From assembly GCF_005080685.1 (NCBI RefSeq), contig NZ_CP039371.1, positions 4,216,001 to 4,280,000 of the forward strand: DNA of 64,000 nucleotides. Direction: 5' to 3'. The notes beneath the pieces are model-generated. The model had not been told where the DNA came from, did no database searches, and saw nothing but the letters and a program-made list of their open reading frames with translations. The position numbers and the translations under genes are program-made. Of the stretch, positions 20,358-35,587 are shown piece after piece. The first letter of the stretch is position 1. The number at the start of each line of letters is the position of its first letter. The DNA comes from Pseudomonas putida. Its GTDB lineage: Bacteria > Pseudomonadota > Gammaproteobacteria > Pseudomonadales > Pseudomonadaceae.

Positions 20358-24267
<3,910 letters not shown>

Positions 24268-24286
24268 GGTTCGCTTGATGTAACAA

Positions 24287-24317
24287 CACAAACCCCGGCC
24301 ACGCACCGGGGTTTGTG
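24287..24317 (+). terminator. Rho-independent terminator of idh
   Basis: CACAAACCCCGG / CCGGGGTTTGTG stem with a 7-nt loop, followed by CTTTCT. Confidence 0.75.
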
Positions 24318-24346
24318 CTTTCTGGCAATTAATCGACACCATGCCC

Positions 24347-24424
24347 CTGTAGGAGCGGGTTTACCCGCGAATGCGATGTTGAGCTCACCGCCGCATTCGC
24401 GGGTAAACCCGCTCCTACAAGGGA
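24347..24424. repeat. REPIN, GTAGGAGCGGGTTTACCCGCG subtype
   Basis: Perfectly inverted REP tails (TGTAGGAGCGGGTTTACCCG at 24349 and its complement ending at 24420) with a 30-nt centre. Subtype differs from the REPINs at 7010 and 17008. Confidence 0.85.
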
Positions 24425-24450
24425 CCGTGCCAGCCTTTGAGGAGCAGCAC

Positions 24451-24891
24451 ATGACCTGGCAACCCCACATCACCGTCGCCACCATCGTCGAACACGAAGG
24501 CAAGTTCCTCTTCGTCGAGGAGTTCAAGGCCGGCCAACACGTATTCAACCAACCCGCCGGCCACCTCGAAGCCAACGAAACCCTGCCCCAGGCCGCCCTG
24601 CGCGAAACCCTCGAGGAAACCGCCTGGGAAGTCGAGCTGACCGGCGTCGTCGGCATCTACCTGTACACCGCGCCCAGCAATGGCGTGACCTATCAACGCA
24701 TCTGCTTCGCCGCCCGCCCCGTGCGCCATCACGCCGACCTGGCACTGGACAGCGATATCATTCGCGCCGTCTGGCTGACCCGCGAAGAACTGCTCGCCGA
24801 CCCCAGCCGCTGGCGCAGCGAGCTGGTGCCACGTTGCCTGGAGGACTACCTCGAAGGCCCGTTGCACAGCCTCGCCCTGCTACGCGACTGA
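24451..24891 (+). CDS. nudJ: Nudix hydrolase, NudJ-like phosphatase
   Basis: A 146-residue protein with a complete Nudix box at about residues 37-59 (GHLEANETLPQAALRE, then TLEETAW; the usual Gly after EET is replaced by Trp-containing sequence, as in NudJ). E. coli NudJ hydrolyses thiamine pyrophosphate precursors and nucleoside di/triphosphates. GAGGAG lies 8 nt before the ATG. It precedes mnmA by 59 bp on the same strand, an arrangement conserved in Pseudomonas. Confidence 0.85.
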   Translation: MTWQPHITVATIVEHEGKFLFVEEFKAGQHVFNQPAGHLEANETLPQAALRETLEETAWEVELTGVVGIYLYTAPSNGVTYQRICFAARPVRHHADLALDSDIIRAVWLTREELLADPSRWRSELVPRCLEDYLEGPLHSLALLRD

Positions 24892-24950
24892 CGCGCGGGC
24901 GCGGGTTTGATAGAATCGGCGTTTTTCCCCCTTGATACACATCGGTAGCC

Positions 24951-26075
24951 ATGACCAGCCCAGCACTCAAAGACCCCGCCAAGACCCGCGTCATCGTCGG
25001 CATGTCCGGCGGCGTGGACTCTTCCGTTTCCGCCCTCCTGCTCATGGAGCAGGGTTACCAGGTGGAAGGTCTGTTCATGAAGAACTGGGAAGAGGACGAC
25101 GGCACCGAATACTGCACCGCCCGTGAAGACCTGGCCGATGCCCAGGCCGTGTGCGACCGCATTGGCATCAAGCTGCACACTGCCAACTTCGCCGCCGAGT
25201 ACTGGGACAACGTGTTCGAGCACTTCCTGGAGGAATACAAGGCCGGCCGCACGCCGAACCCGGACATCCTCTGCAACCGCGAAATCAAGTTCAAGGCCTT
25301 CCTCGACTACGCGCTTTCGCTGGGCGCCGACCTGATCGCCACCGGCCACTACGTGCGCCGCCGCGACACCGGGGAACTGACCGAACTGCTCAAGGGCCTG
25401 GACCCGAACAAGGATCAGAGCTACTTCCTGCACGCCGTCGGCGGCAAGGAAATCGCCCGCACCCTGTTCCCGGTAGGCGAGCTGGAAAAGCCCGAGGTGC
25501 GTGCCATCGCCGAGAAACACGGCCTGGCCACGGCCAAGAAGAAAGACTCGACCGGCATCTGCTTCATCGGCGAGCGCCGCTTCAGCGACTTCCTCAAGCA
25601 GTACCTGCCAGCGCAGCCGGGCAATATCGAGACCACCGAAGGTGAAGTGATCGGCCGCCACCACGGCCTGATGTACCACACCATCGGCCAGCGCCAGGGC
25701 CTGGGTATCGGCGGCCTCAAGGATGCTGGTGACGAGCCGTGGTACGTGCTGCACAAGGACCTCACCCGCAATGTGCTGGTGGTCGGCCAGGGCAACGAGC
25801 ACCCGTGGCTGTTCTCGCGCGCGCTGCTGGCCTCGGAGATCTTCTGGGTCAACCCAATCGACCTGAGCAGCCCGCGCCAGCTAACCGCCAAGGTGCGCTA
25901 CCGCCAGAGCGACCAGCAATGCACCCTGGAGCGCACTGCCAATGGCTACCGCGCGGTGTTCGATGAGCCGCAGCGCGCAGTGACCCCCGGCCAGTCGGTG
26001 GTGTTCTATGATGGCGAGGTGTGCCTGGGCGGCGGCGTGATCGAAACCGCCGAGCCGTGGAGCCCGCGCGCATGA
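24951..26075 (+). CDS. mnmA: tRNA-specific 2-thiouridylase MnmA
   Basis: A 374-residue PP-loop enzyme: [18 protein letters not shown] (ATP loop), then [12 protein letters not shown] with the nucleophile Cys and [12 protein letters not shown] with the persulfide-carrying Cys. It adenylates U34 of tRNA-Lys/Glu/Gln and inserts sulfur delivered by TusE, which is encoded 20 kb upstream in this window. It overlaps hflD by 4 nt. Confidence 0.97.
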   Translation: MTSPALKDPAKTRVIVGMSGGVDSSVSALLLMEQGYQVEGLFMKNWEEDDGTEYCTAREDLADAQAVCDRIGIKLHTANFAAEYWDNVFEHFLEEYKAGRTPNPDILCNREIKFKAFLDYALSLGADLIATGHYVRRRDTGELTELLKGLDPNKDQSYFLHAVGGKEIARTLFPVGELEKPEVRAIAEKHGLATAKKKDSTGICFIGERRFSDFLKQYLPAQPGNIETTEGEVIGRHHGLMYHTIGQRQGLGIGGLKDAGDEPWYVLHKDLTRNVLVVGQGNEHPWLFSRALLASEIFWVNPIDLSSPRQLTAKVRYRQSDQQCTLERTANGYRAVFDEPQRAVTPGQSVVFYDGEVCLGGGVIETAEPWSPRA

Positions 26076-26698
26076 GCAACCTGCAGGAGCAGTTGATTGC
26101 CCTGGGCGGTGTGTTCCAGGCTGCCGTGCTCGTCGACCGCATCGCCCGCACCGGCCAGGCCAGCGAGGCCAACATCGGCTGCATGCTCGGCAGCCTTCTG
26201 GTGCGCGACCCGGAAAACACCCTGCAGGTGTTCGGTGGCGACGACCTCAACCTGCGCGACGGTTATCGCGCCCTGGTCGGCGCCCTCGAGCGCGACTCCA
26301 GCAGCCTGCAGCGCGAGCCGCTGCGCTACGCGCTGTCGATGCTCGGCCTTGAGCGCCAGCTGAACAAGCGCGGCGACCTGCTCGACACCATCGGCAACCG
26401 CTTGCCGCAGATCCAGTCGCAGGCCGAGCATTTCGGCCTGGTTCACGAAAACGTCATCGCTTCCAGTGGAGCCTTGTACCAGGACACCCTGAGCACCTTG
26501 CGCCAGCGCATCCAGGTACATGGCGACATGCGCTTCCTGCAACAGGCCAGCAACGCCTCGAAGATCCGCGCCCTGCTGCTCGCCGGCATCCGCGCCGCGC
26601 GCCTGTGGCGTCAGCTGGGCGGGCACCGCTGGCAGCTGGTATTCAGCCGCCGCAAGCTGCTCAACGAACTGTACGACATGATGCGTTCGCCTTCCTGA
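26072..26698 (+). CDS. hflD: High-frequency lysogenisation protein HflD
   Basis: A 208-residue, mostly helical protein ([25 protein letters not shown]...[11 protein letters not shown]) of the HflD family, almost always linked to mnmA and purB. In E. coli HflD binds lambda CII; its role in Pseudomonas is unknown. ATGA overlap with mnmA implies coupling. Confidence 0.92.
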   Translation: MSNLQEQLIALGGVFQAAVLVDRIARTGQASEANIGCMLGSLLVRDPENTLQVFGGDDLNLRDGYRALVGALERDSSSLQREPLRYALSMLGLERQLNKRGDLLDTIGNRLPQIQSQAEHFGLVHENVIASSGALYQDTLSTLRQRIQVHGDMRFLQQASNASKIRALLLAGIRAARLWRQLGGHRWQLVFSRRKLLNELYDMMRSPS

Positions 26699-26714
26699 AA
26701 GGCAACGCCGAACC

Positions 26715-28292
<1,578 letters not shown>

Positions 28293-28308
28293 GCTGAGCG
28301 TCGTGCTC

Positions 28309-28335
28309 AACGCCCGGCTTAGCCGGGCGTTTTTA
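28309..28335 (+). terminator. Rho-independent terminator of purB
   Basis: ACGCCCGGCTTAGCCGGGCGT followed by TTTTTA. Confidence 0.85.
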
Positions 28336-28373
28336 TTCCCGGACGAAAACTACGTTTTTTCAATAGGTTGAAC

Positions 28374-29540
28374 ATGAATCCTGATACTCCACTGCAGTTG
28401 CTCGGCGGCATCTCGGCCCGCGAATTCATGCGCGACTACTGGCAGAAGAAGCCCCTGCTGGTGCGCCAGGCGTTCCCGGACTTCATCAGCCCGATCGACC
28501 CCGACGAACTGGCCGGCCTGGCACTGGAAGAAGAAGTCGAGTCGCGCCTGGTGCTCGAGCATGGCGAGCACCCGTGGGAACTGCGCCGCGGCCCGTTCAC
28601 CGAAGACACCTTCGCCGAACTGCCGGAACAGGACTGGACCCTGCTGGTACAAGCCGTCGACCAGTTCGTGCCGGAAGTCGCCGAACTGCTGGAGCACTTC
28701 CGCTTCCTGCCGAGCTGGCGCATCGACGACGTGATGATCAGCTTCGCCGCCCCCGGTGGCAGCGTCGGTCCACACTTCGACAACTACGACGTGTTCCTGC
28801 TGCAGGGCCACGGCAAGCGCAACTGGAAGATCGGCCAGATGTGCAACAGCGACAGCCCGCTGCTGGAGCATGCCGACCTGCGCATCCTCGCCGAATTCGA
28901 ACAGAGCGGCGAATGGACCCTGGAACCGGGGGACATGCTCTACCTGCCGCCGCGCCTGGCCCACTATGGCGTGGCCGAAGACGACTGCCTGACCTACTCG
29001 GTCGGTTTCCGCGCACCGAGCGCCGCCGAAGTGCTGACCCACTTCACCGACTTCCTCGGCCAGTTCCTGCCCGACGAAGAGCGCTACAGCGACGCCGACG
29101 CCCAGCCTGTCAGCGACCCGCACCAGATCCAGCACGACGCCCTGGACCGCCTCAAGGCCCTGCTGGCCGAACACATGGGCGACGAGCGCCTGCTGCTGAC
29201 CTGGTTCGGCCAGTTCATGACCGAGCCGCGCTACCCCGAGCAGGTCAGCGGCGAAGAACTGAGCGAGGAAGAACTGATCGACAGCCTGGAACAGGGCGCC
29301 ATCCTGATCCGCAATCCGAGCGCGCGCATGGCCTGGTCGGAAGTCGACGACAACCTGCTGCTGTTCGCCAGCGGCCAGAGCCGTTTGCTGCCGGGCCACC
29401 TGCGCGACCTGCTGAAACTGATTTGCGCGGCCGACGCACTGCACATCGAAAACCTTGTAGAGTGGCTGGAAGACGAAGACGGCCTGACGCTGGTTTGCCA
29501 GCTGGTCAAACAAGGAAGCCTGGGATTTGCCAATGAATAA
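28374..29540 (+). CDS. roxA: Ribosomal protein uL16 arginine 3-hydroxylase (YcfD/RoxA type)
   Basis: A 388-residue JmjC/cupin-like 2-oxoglutarate and Fe(II) oxygenase. The metal triad is visible as PHFDNYDVF (His, Asp) and the distal His in LAHYGVAEDD; a C-terminal dimerisation and winged-helix part completes the normal length. E. coli YcfD hydroxylates an arginine of ribosomal protein L16. ATG 28374 is chosen over TTG 28368. A GNAT gene overlaps its 3' end. Confidence 0.9.
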   Translation: MNPDTPLQLLGGISAREFMRDYWQKKPLLVRQAFPDFISPIDPDELAGLALEEEVESRLVLEHGEHPWELRRGPFTEDTFAELPEQDWTLLVQAVDQFVPEVAELLEHFRFLPSWRIDDVMISFAAPGGSVGPHFDNYDVFLLQGHGKRNWKIGQMCNSDSPLLEHADLRILAEFEQSGEWTLEPGDMLYLPPRLAHYGVAEDDCLTYSVGFRAPSAAEVLTHFTDFLGQFLPDEERYSDADAQPVSDPHQIQHDALDRLKALLAEHMGDERLLLTWFGQFMTEPRYPEQVSGEELSEEELIDSLEQGAILIRNPSARMAWSEVDDNLLLFASGQSRLLPGHLRDLLKLICAADALHIENLVEWLEDEDGLTLVCQLVKQGSLGFANE

Positions 29541-29967
29541 GATCAGCGTTCGCCTCGCCGACTGGCACAAGGATCACGCCGATATCCACCGCATCCGCAG
29601 CGCGGTATTCGTTGCCGAGCAACATGTGCCGCCGGAGCTGGAATTCGACGCAGAAGACCCGACCGCCCTGCACTTCCTGGCCTTGGAAGGCGACTACCCG
29701 ATCGGCACCGCGCGCCTGCTGCCCGACGGCACCATCGGCCGGGTGTCGGTGCTGCGCGACTGGCGCGGGCTGAAGGTCGGCGACGCGCTGATGAACGCGG
29801 TGATCCGCGAGGCGCAGAACCGCGACCTCAGCCAGCAGATGCTCAGCGCCCAGGTGCATGCCACGCCGTTCTACGAGCGGTTGGGCTTTCGCGTGGTGAG
29901 CGAGGAGTTTCTCGAGGCAGGCATCCCGCATGTGGACATGGTGCGCGATTCCCGCGAAATAGCCTGA
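29533..29967 (+). CDS. GNAT family N-acetyltransferase
   Basis: A 144-residue GNAT domain protein of the ElaA-like group: RSAVFVAEQHVPPELEFDAED near the start, the acetyl-CoA strand-loop IGRVSVLRDWRGLKVGDALM, and FYERLGFRVVSEEFLEAGIPH at the end. The substrate is unknown. It overlaps the roxA stop by 8 nt, so both are probably one transcript. Confidence 0.88.
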   Translation: MNKISVRLADWHKDHADIHRIRSAVFVAEQHVPPELEFDAEDPTALHFLALEGDYPIGTARLLPDGTIGRVSVLRDWRGLKVGDALMNAVIREAQNRDLSQQMLSAQVHATPFYERLGFRVVSEEFLEAGIPHVDMVRDSREIA

Positions 29968-29973
29968 TCCCCC

Positions 29974-30048
29974 ACTGGCCTCATCGCCGGCAAGCCGGCT
30001 CCTACAATCCCTGTGGGAGCCGGCTTGCCGGCGATGAGGCCGGACTGC
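29974..30048. repeat. REPIN, GCCGGCAAGCCGGC subtype
   Basis: GGCCTCATCGCCGGCAAGCC and its complement form an almost perfect inverted pair with a 12-nt centre between the GNAT gene and topB. Confidence 0.85.
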
Positions 30049-30158
30049 CGGACACTTCCCGACCGACAAACGCTGTACATCCATCCAGATAAAACTTGCC
30101 TACGCGCCCTCGCTTGCGCATTCTATCGCCCATCACCCTCGATGAAGCGTTCCCGGCC

Positions 30159-32123
30159 ATGCGCCTGTTCCTCTGCGAAAAACCCTCCCAGGCAAAAGAC
30201 ATCGCCAAGGTCCTCGGCGCCACCCGCAAGGGCGACGGTTGCTGGCAAGGCACCGATGTGTGCGTGACCTGGTGCATCGGCCACCTGCTCGAAACCGCTC
30301 CACCCGACAGCTACGACGAACGCTACAAACGCTGGAACCTCGCCGACCTGCCGATTATCCCGGAAAAGTGGAAGATGCAGGTGAAGCCCAAGACCGCCAG
30401 CCAGTTCAAGGCCGTCAAGCGCTTGCTCGGCGAGGCTCGCGAGCTGGTCATCGCCACCGACGCTGACCGCGAAGGCGAGATGATCGCCCGCGAGCTGGTC
30501 GAACACTGCCGCTACCGCGGGCCAATCCAGCGCCTGTGGCTCTCGGCGCTGGACGACGCCTCCATCCGCAAAGCGCTGTCGCGCCTGCTGCCAGGGCAGC
30601 AGACCTTCAACCTGTACCATTCGGCGCTCGGCCGCTCACGCGCCGACTGGCTGATCGGCATGAACATGAGCCGCCTGTTCACCCTGCTCGGCCGCCAATC
30701 CGGCTACAAGGGCGTGCTGCCGGTGGGCCGGGTGCAAACCCCGACCCTGCGCCTGGTGGTGGACCGCGACCGCAGCATCGCCGATTTCGTGCCGGTACCG
30801 TTTTGGGCCATCGAGGCGCAACTCGAACATGCCGGCCAGACGTTCAACGCCCAGTGGCGCGCGCCAGAGGACGCCTGCGACGACCAAAGTCGTTGCCTGA
30901 ATCAAACCCTGGCGCAGCAGGCCGCCGCCGACATGGGCGCTGCAGGCACCGCCCGGGTACTGGAGGTAGCCACCGAACGTGTCCGCGAAGCCGCCCCCCT
31001 GCCCTTCGACCTCGGCACCCTGCAGGAGCTGTGCTCGAAAAAATTCGGCCTTGGCGCCCAGGAAACCCTCGACATCGCCCAGGCGCTGTACGAAACCCAC
31101 AAGTTGATCACCTACCCGCGCAGCGACTGTGGCTACCTGCCGTTGAGCCAGCACGCCGAGGCGCCGGGCATCCTTGCCGCACTGCAGCGCGCGGACACCA
31201 GCCTCGCCCCGCTGCAAGCCCACCTCGAGCCACACCGGCGCTCGCGGGCCTGGAACGACGCCAAGGTCAGCGCCCACCACGGCATCATCCCGACCGCGGC
31301 AGCCAGCGACCCGGCACGCCTACCGGCCAAGCACAAGGCGGTGTACACGCTGATCCGCGCCCGCTACCTGGCGCAGTTCCTACCCAATCACGAATACGAC
31401 CGTACCCAGGCCGAATTCGATTGCGCTGGCCATGCCTTGCGCGCCGTCGGCAAGCAAATCGTCGAGCCCGGCTGGCGCCGCGCCCTGCCAGAGGCGCTGA
31501 CCCCGAGCAAAGGCCGCGAAGCCGCGCCAGCCCAGGTGCTTCCGGCTCTGCGCAAAGGCGACGATTGCGCAGTACGCGGCTTGCAGCTCAAGGACCTGTG
31601 GACGCAACCGCCCAAGCCATTCACCGAGGGTGACCTGATCAAGGCGATGAAAAACGTTGCCAAGCTGGTGGACGATCCGCGCCTCAAGCAGAAGCTCAAG
31701 GAAACCACGGGTATCGGTACCGAAGCGACCCGCGCCAGCATCATCCAGGGCCTGCTCGACCGTGGCTATCTGGTGAAGAACGGCAAGGCGCTATGTGCCA
31801 CGCCGGCCGCGTTCAGCCTGATCGACGCCGTGCCGCGCGCGATTGCCGACCCCGGCACCACCGCCATCTGGGAACAGGCGCTGGACATGGTGCAAAGCGG
31901 CGAGATGACCCTGGAGGAATTCGTTGCCCGCCAATCGGCCTGGATGGGCAAGCTGGTGCAGCGCTGCAGCGGCTTGCGCCTGAGCATCAGCGGGCCAGCG
32001 GCAGGCAAGGCGCCTGCATGGAAGAAGAAACGCCGTGGCAGCGGCAAGGGCAAGGCAACTGCCAGCAGCGCCAAGGGCACGGCCACCAAGCCTCGCCAGG
32101 CGCGACGCAAGGCCAGTACCTAG
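30159..32123 (+). CDS. topB: DNA topoisomerase III
   Basis: A 654-residue type IA topoisomerase, close to E. coli TopB (653). The Toprim domain (MRLFLCEKPSQAKDIAKVLG and IATDADREGEMIARELV, with the DxD-type metal ligands) is followed by the catalytic Tyr in LITYPRSDCGYLP and a basic Lys/Ala-rich tail. It decatenates daughter chromosomes. The start at 30159 puts the Toprim strand at residue 1 as in homologues; the upstream in-frame extension from 30096 is rejected. Confidence 0.94.
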   Translation: MRLFLCEKPSQAKDIAKVLGATRKGDGCWQGTDVCVTWCIGHLLETAPPDSYDERYKRWNLADLPIIPEKWKMQVKPKTASQFKAVKRLLGEARELVIATDADREGEMIARELVEHCRYRGPIQRLWLSALDDASIRKALSRLLPGQQTFNLYHSALGRSRADWLIGMNMSRLFTLLGRQSGYKGVLPVGRVQTPTLRLVVDRDRSIADFVPVPFWAIEAQLEHAGQTFNAQWRAPEDACDDQSRCLNQTLAQQAAADMGAAGTARVLEVATERVREAAPLPFDLGTLQELCSKKFGLGAQETLDIAQALYETHKLITYPRSDCGYLPLSQHAEAPGILAALQRADTSLAPLQAHLEPHRRSRAWNDAKVSAHHGIIPTAAASDPARLPAKHKAVYTLIRARYLAQFLPNHEYDRTQAEFDCAGHALRAVGKQIVEPGWRRALPEALTPSKGREAAPAQVLPALRKGDDCAVRGLQLKDLWTQPPKPFTEGDLIKAMKNVAKLVDDPRLKQKLKETTGIGTEATRASIIQGLLDRGYLVKNGKALCATPAAFSLIDAVPRAIADPGTTAIWEQALDMVQSGEMTLEEFVARQSAWMGKLVQRCSGLRLSISGPAAGKAPAWKKKRRGSGKGKATASSAKGTATKPRQARRKAST

Positions 32124-32127
32124 ACCG

Positions 32128-32733
32128 CTAGAAGGTCGCTGGTGTGTTGATCCACAGGATGCGGACTATTTCGTCGGAAATGTTTCGATAACCATGGGAG
32201 ACATTGCTCGGGAAGTGGAACGAATCCCCTGCATTGAGGGTGTATGTGGTGTCGCCAAGGGTCAGCTCGAGGCTACCCTCGATCACGTACCCCATCTCTT
32301 CGCCGACATGCTCGATCATTTCGCTGACCATGCCTGGCGAGATGATGTGAATATCGCCCTGCAACAAACCGCCCCTCTGGATATGCGTGATGCGCTCCAG
32401 GTCGATGTAGCCTTTTTTCTTGCCCTCGGCAAAGCGATTGACTTGTCGATGCCCGGCACGCAACACCGGCTCCTCCGACACCCAGTCTTCGCAGGTGAGC
32501 TCCGACACGTTGCTGCCCAACGCCAACGCAAGCCGGTGCAACATGGCCAGCGAAGGCGAAGCCGCGTCGTTCTCCAGCTTGGAGATGAGGCTCTCCGAAC
32601 AACCGGCCGCTTGCGCAACCTGCTTGAGGGTCAGGCCGGCGACCTTGCGGGCGTGACGAAGGCGCACGCTCAAGCTCGGCAACCCTTCGGAATGCTGGGG
32701 TTTGGTGACAGGCGTGTGGCTAGCTTTGGACAT
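32128..32733 (-). CDS. XRE-family regulator with C-terminal cupin domain
   Basis: A 201-residue PuuR-like protein: HTH_3 at about 20-75 (LRHARKVAGLTLKQVAQAAG, then SESLISKLENDAASPSL) and a cupin_2 domain at about 125-195 (MIEHVGEEMGYVIEGSLEL, SFHFPSNVSHGYRN). Such regulators sense small amine or amino acid ligands and control the neighbouring catabolic genes. It lies convergent with topB and just downstream of the DUF1989 gene, so it is likely the local repressor or activator; the palindromes near 37783 are candidate targets. Confidence 0.88.
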   Translation of the reverse strand: MSKASHTPVTKPQHSEGLPSLSVRLRHARKVAGLTLKQVAQAAGCSESLISKLENDAASPSLAMLHRLALALGSNVSELTCEDWVSEEPVLRAGHRQVNRFAEGKKKGYIDLERITHIQRGGLLQGDIHIISPGMVSEMIEHVGEEMGYVIEGSLELTLGDTTYTLNAGDSFHFPSNVSHGYRNISDEIVRILWINTPATF

Positions 32734-32820
32734 GCATTCCTCAGTTCATAAAGCGCATGAAGGACTCGGCGACAGGCATCCTAGGCGTATCGATGCCTGT
32801 CGTCCACCTGGGCGATACGG

Positions 32821-33531
32821 TCAGTCGTGGACCGAGAACGAGACTTCCACAGGGTTCAGGTCATTGATCGGCACGATGTCCTGAGGGCAGGCGGACATCA
32901 CCACGATCACGTCCATTTCAGCACGGATTTCCACATAGTCGCCGGCTTTCGAAACGGGCGGCAACCATTGCACGGTGTAGTCCGGGTTGACCGGGATGTT
33001 CATCCACAGGTTGAACGGCTGGGGCACCTCGCGAGAGCGCAGGCCGATTGCCTCCAGTGCCAGGCGCATGTTGTCGGCGCAGCTGTCGTGATAACCCTCG
33101 ACGCCCAGGTTGGTGTAGCGATGCAGGTCGCACGCGGCCATCAAGGTGTCGTGCACGCCCGGCGAGGTGTCGCTGAGCAAGGTACCGATTGCACGACGGC
33201 GATTGCTGAACAGTTCGTCACCGACATTGGGAATGATGCGATTGCAGTGGGCACGGGCATGCTCCATGGACAGGAACTCGCTCATGTCTTCGCTGTTGAA
33301 CAGCCAGGTGTCGCAGACCTGGGTGCCGTGGTCGTTGACGATCTTGATGACCTGGCCGGCCTTGAGGCGCACGGCGCGCCCGCAGCGAGCAGGGACCGTA
33401 TAGCGCTCGCCCAGCACCGGGGAGCCGTCCGGCGAAATTGGCTCCTGCAGGGTTGGATTGATACCCAGCGAGGAGCCGTTGTCTGGCTGGCAGCATGCGG
33501 GGAAGTCGTGGCTATGGGTAACGTGTGTCAT
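32821..33531 (-). CDS. DUF1989 / urea-carboxylase-associated family protein
   Basis: A 236-residue protein with the DUF1989 landmarks: VPARCGRAVRLKAGQVIKIV, DHGTQVCDTWLFN, SMEHARAHC, DTSPGVHDTLMAACD, GVEGYHDSCADNM, PFNLWMNIPV and the late SACPQDIVPIN. Conserved Cys/His/Asp in these motifs suggest a metal site. Known relatives include the carboxyguanidine deiminase subunits linked to urea/guanidine carboxylase. No carboxylase is present here; instead an M20 hydrolase gene lies 16 bp upstream, so a deiminase-like step on another guanidino compound is possible but unproven. Confidence 0.85.
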   Translation of the reverse strand: MTHVTHSHDFPACCQPDNGSSLGINPTLQEPISPDGSPVLGERYTVPARCGRAVRLKAGQVIKIVNDHGTQVCDTWLFNSEDMSEFLSMEHARAHCNRIIPNVGDELFSNRRRAIGTLLSDTSPGVHDTLMAACDLHRYTNLGVEGYHDSCADNMRLALEAIGLRSREVPQPFNLWMNIPVNPDYTVQWLPPVSKAGDYVEIRAEMDVIVVMSACPQDIVPINDLNPVEVSFSVHD

Positions 33532-33547
33532 GTTGGTTCCTATGGGC

Positions 33548-34780
33548 TCAGGGTTGTTCGGCAAGCGCAACGAGGCTCCAGGCCAAAGCCCGGGCACCGG
33601 CGTGCAATTGCGTCGGTTCAGTGAATTCCAGCGGGTTATGGCTGATACCATCGCGGCTGGGGACAAACAGCATGGCGGTCGGGCAATGCCCGGCCAGGTA
33701 CATGGCATCGTGGAAGGCGCCGGAGCGGATCGGCTGCCAGGGAAGCCCGGTGGCATCGCAGGCGGCCTCGAGCACGCCGATGACCTGCGCGTCGAACGCG
33801 GTCGGGGCATGCGAGAACAGGCGGGTCAGCTCGGCATCAGCCGGCAGGCAATCGCGCAAACGGGTGTCGAACGCCTCCAGCATCGCGGGGTCGGCATGAC
33901 GGAAGTCGATGCTGAACGTCACCTCGCCCGCGATGGTATTGATTGCATTGGGGTGCACGTTCCAACGCCCGAAGGTCAGGCGCTTGTCCTCACCTGCCAG
34001 GGCATCGGCCAGGGTGTCGATACGCCCGAGCGCAGTCATGGCCAGCAATACGGCGTCACGGCGCATGTGGGTCGGGGTGGTGCCGGCATGGGCCGAGGCT
34101 CCCTTGCAGCGCACCTGGTACCAACCAACGCCCTGGATCCCGGATACCACGCCAAGCGGGACCTGGGCTTGCTCCAGCACCGGGCCTTGTTCGATGTGCA
34201 GCTCGACGAACGCATGGGTCGCGATCTTTTCGCGAAGCGGGAGGTCGGCGAAGCGTGCCGCATGCGCGTCGAGCGCTGCGCCAACGGTGATGCCATCTGC
34301 ATCCTGATTGTTTCGGTAGTCCGCCAATCGCTGCGGGTCGACATAGGCGCTCGAGCCCATCGCCCCCGGGCTGAAACGGCTGCCCTCTTCGTTGGTCCAG
34401 ACCACCAGCTCGATCGGACGGCGCGTCCGTACACCGGCCTCGGCCAGCGCGTGCAAGCATTCCAGCCCGGCCATCACACCGTAGCAGCCATCCAGGCGCC
34501 CCCCGGTCGGCTGGGTGTCGATGTGGCTTCCGGTCATGACCGGCGGCAGGTCTTCACGGCCATCACGACGAATGAACAGATTGGCGCAGGCGTCGGTCCA
34601 GACCTTGCAGCCGAGTGCTTGCGCTTGCGCGATCAACCAGGCTCTGGCCTGAAAGTCTTCCTCCGACAGCGCCTGGCGGTTCATCCCTGAGTCGCGACCT
34701 GGCCCGAAGGTGGCCAGGGCATCCAGCAGGCATTGCAAGCGTGCGCCGGACACGGCATTCATGACGATTTCGGAGTTCAT
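33548..34780 (-). CDS. M20 Zn-dependent hydrolase (N-carbamoyl-amino acid / allantoate amidohydrolase type)
   Basis: A 410-residue enzyme of the hydantoinase/carbamoylase branch of peptidase family M20. Metal ligands appear in VMTGSHIDTQPTGGRLDGCYG (His, Asp) and VWTNEEGSRFSPGAMGS (Glu), then HIEQGPVLE (His) and the C-terminal HDAMYLAGHCPTAMLFVPS (His). Members hydrolyse ureido groups to ammonia, CO2 and an amino acid. It overlaps the ABC ATPase gene by 4 nt, so import and hydrolysis of one substrate are coupled; whether that is a carbamoyl amino acid, allantoate-like or another ureido compound cannot be told. Confidence 0.88.
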   Translation of the reverse strand: MNSEIVMNAVSGARLQCLLDALATFGPGRDSGMNRQALSEEDFQARAWLIAQAQALGCKVWTDACANLFIRRDGREDLPPVMTGSHIDTQPTGGRLDGCYGVMAGLECLHALAEAGVRTRRPIELVVWTNEEGSRFSPGAMGSSAYVDPQRLADYRNNQDADGITVGAALDAHAARFADLPLREKIATHAFVELHIEQGPVLEQAQVPLGVVSGIQGVGWYQVRCKGASAHAGTTPTHMRRDAVLLAMTALGRIDTLADALAGEDKRLTFGRWNVHPNAINTIAGEVTFSIDFRHADPAMLEAFDTRLRDCLPADAELTRLFSHAPTAFDAQVIGVLEAACDATGLPWQPIRSGAFHDAMYLAGHCPTAMLFVPSRDGISHNPLEFTEPTQLHAGARALAWSLVALAEQP

Positions 34781-35583
34781 GGCATCACCTGCTCAGCCGG
34801 AGTCAGGCTGCGGTTGAACCAAGGGGTGAGAAACCGCTGCAAGCGTTCGGTCTTTGGCGCACCGAACAAGGCTCGAGGCGCTCCGGTTTCGATGATCTTT
34901 CCGGCTTCCATGAACACCACCTGGCTGGATATCTGCGCGGCGAAGCTCATTTCGTGGGTGACCATGACCATCGTCATACCCTCGTTGGCGAGGCTGCGAA
35001 TCACCTGCAGCACTTCCTCGACCAACTCCGGATCGAGCGCCGAGGTCGGCTCGTCCAGCAACATCAGGCGTGGCATGACCGCCAACGCCCGGGCGATGCC
35101 GACGCGTTGCTGCTGGCCTCCGGACAGCCGTGCGGGATAGGCCTCGGCCTTGGCGCTCAGGCCAACCCGGACCAAGGCCTGATCGGCACGCGAGCGGGCC
35201 TCGGACTTGTCCATTTTCTTGCCCAGCACCAAAGGCGCGATGACATTTTCCCGAACGGTCATGTGCGGCCACAGGTTGAATTGCTGGAACACCATCGACA
35301 GCGGGTTGCGCACCTCGTCGATCTTGGCTTCGCTGTCGCGATCGGCCACGCGTCTGCCGCTGCCGCTGTAGCCCAGCAGCTGGCCGTCGATCCAGATCTC
35401 GCCTTCGTCGTATTGCTCGAGGAAGTTCATGCAGCGCAGGGCGGTGGTCTTGCCCGAGCCTGACGGCCCGATCAGCGAGACGATCTCTCCAGGTTGCACG
35501 CTCAGATCGAAGCCGCTGAGGACACGGTTGGAGCCATACGACTTGCCGACGCCGCGCAGTTCGAGAAGCGGGAGGTTACTCAT
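34777..35583 (-). CDS. Polar amino acid ABC transporter ATPase (HisP/GlnQ type)
   Basis: A 268-residue ATPase with Walker A IGPSGSGKTTALRC, Q-loop VFQQFNLWPHMTV, signature LSGGQQQRVGIARAL, Walker B LMLLDEPTSALD and the H-loop MVMVTHEMSFA, typical of the HAAT amino acid importer class. It powers the two permeases encoded immediately upstream (gaps of 4 bp and an overlap of 1 bp). Confidence 0.92.
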   Translation of the reverse strand: MSNLPLLELRGVGKSYGSNRVLSGFDLSVQPGEIVSLIGPSGSGKTTALRCMNFLEQYDEGEIWIDGQLLGYSGSGRRVADRDSEAKIDEVRNPLSMVFQQFNLWPHMTVRENVIAPLVLGKKMDKSEARSRADQALVRVGLSAKAEAYPARLSGGQQQRVGIARALAVMPRLMLLDEPTSALDPELVEEVLQVIRSLANEGMTMVMVTHEMSFAAQISSQVVFMEAGKIIETGAPRALFGAPKTERLQRFLTPWFNRSLTPAEQVMP

Positions 35584-35587
35584 CAGA

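Noticed and set aside
24347..24424. Perfect inverted repeat as a terminator
   Set aside because: It has REP tails and no T tract; a separate terminator for idh lies just upstream.
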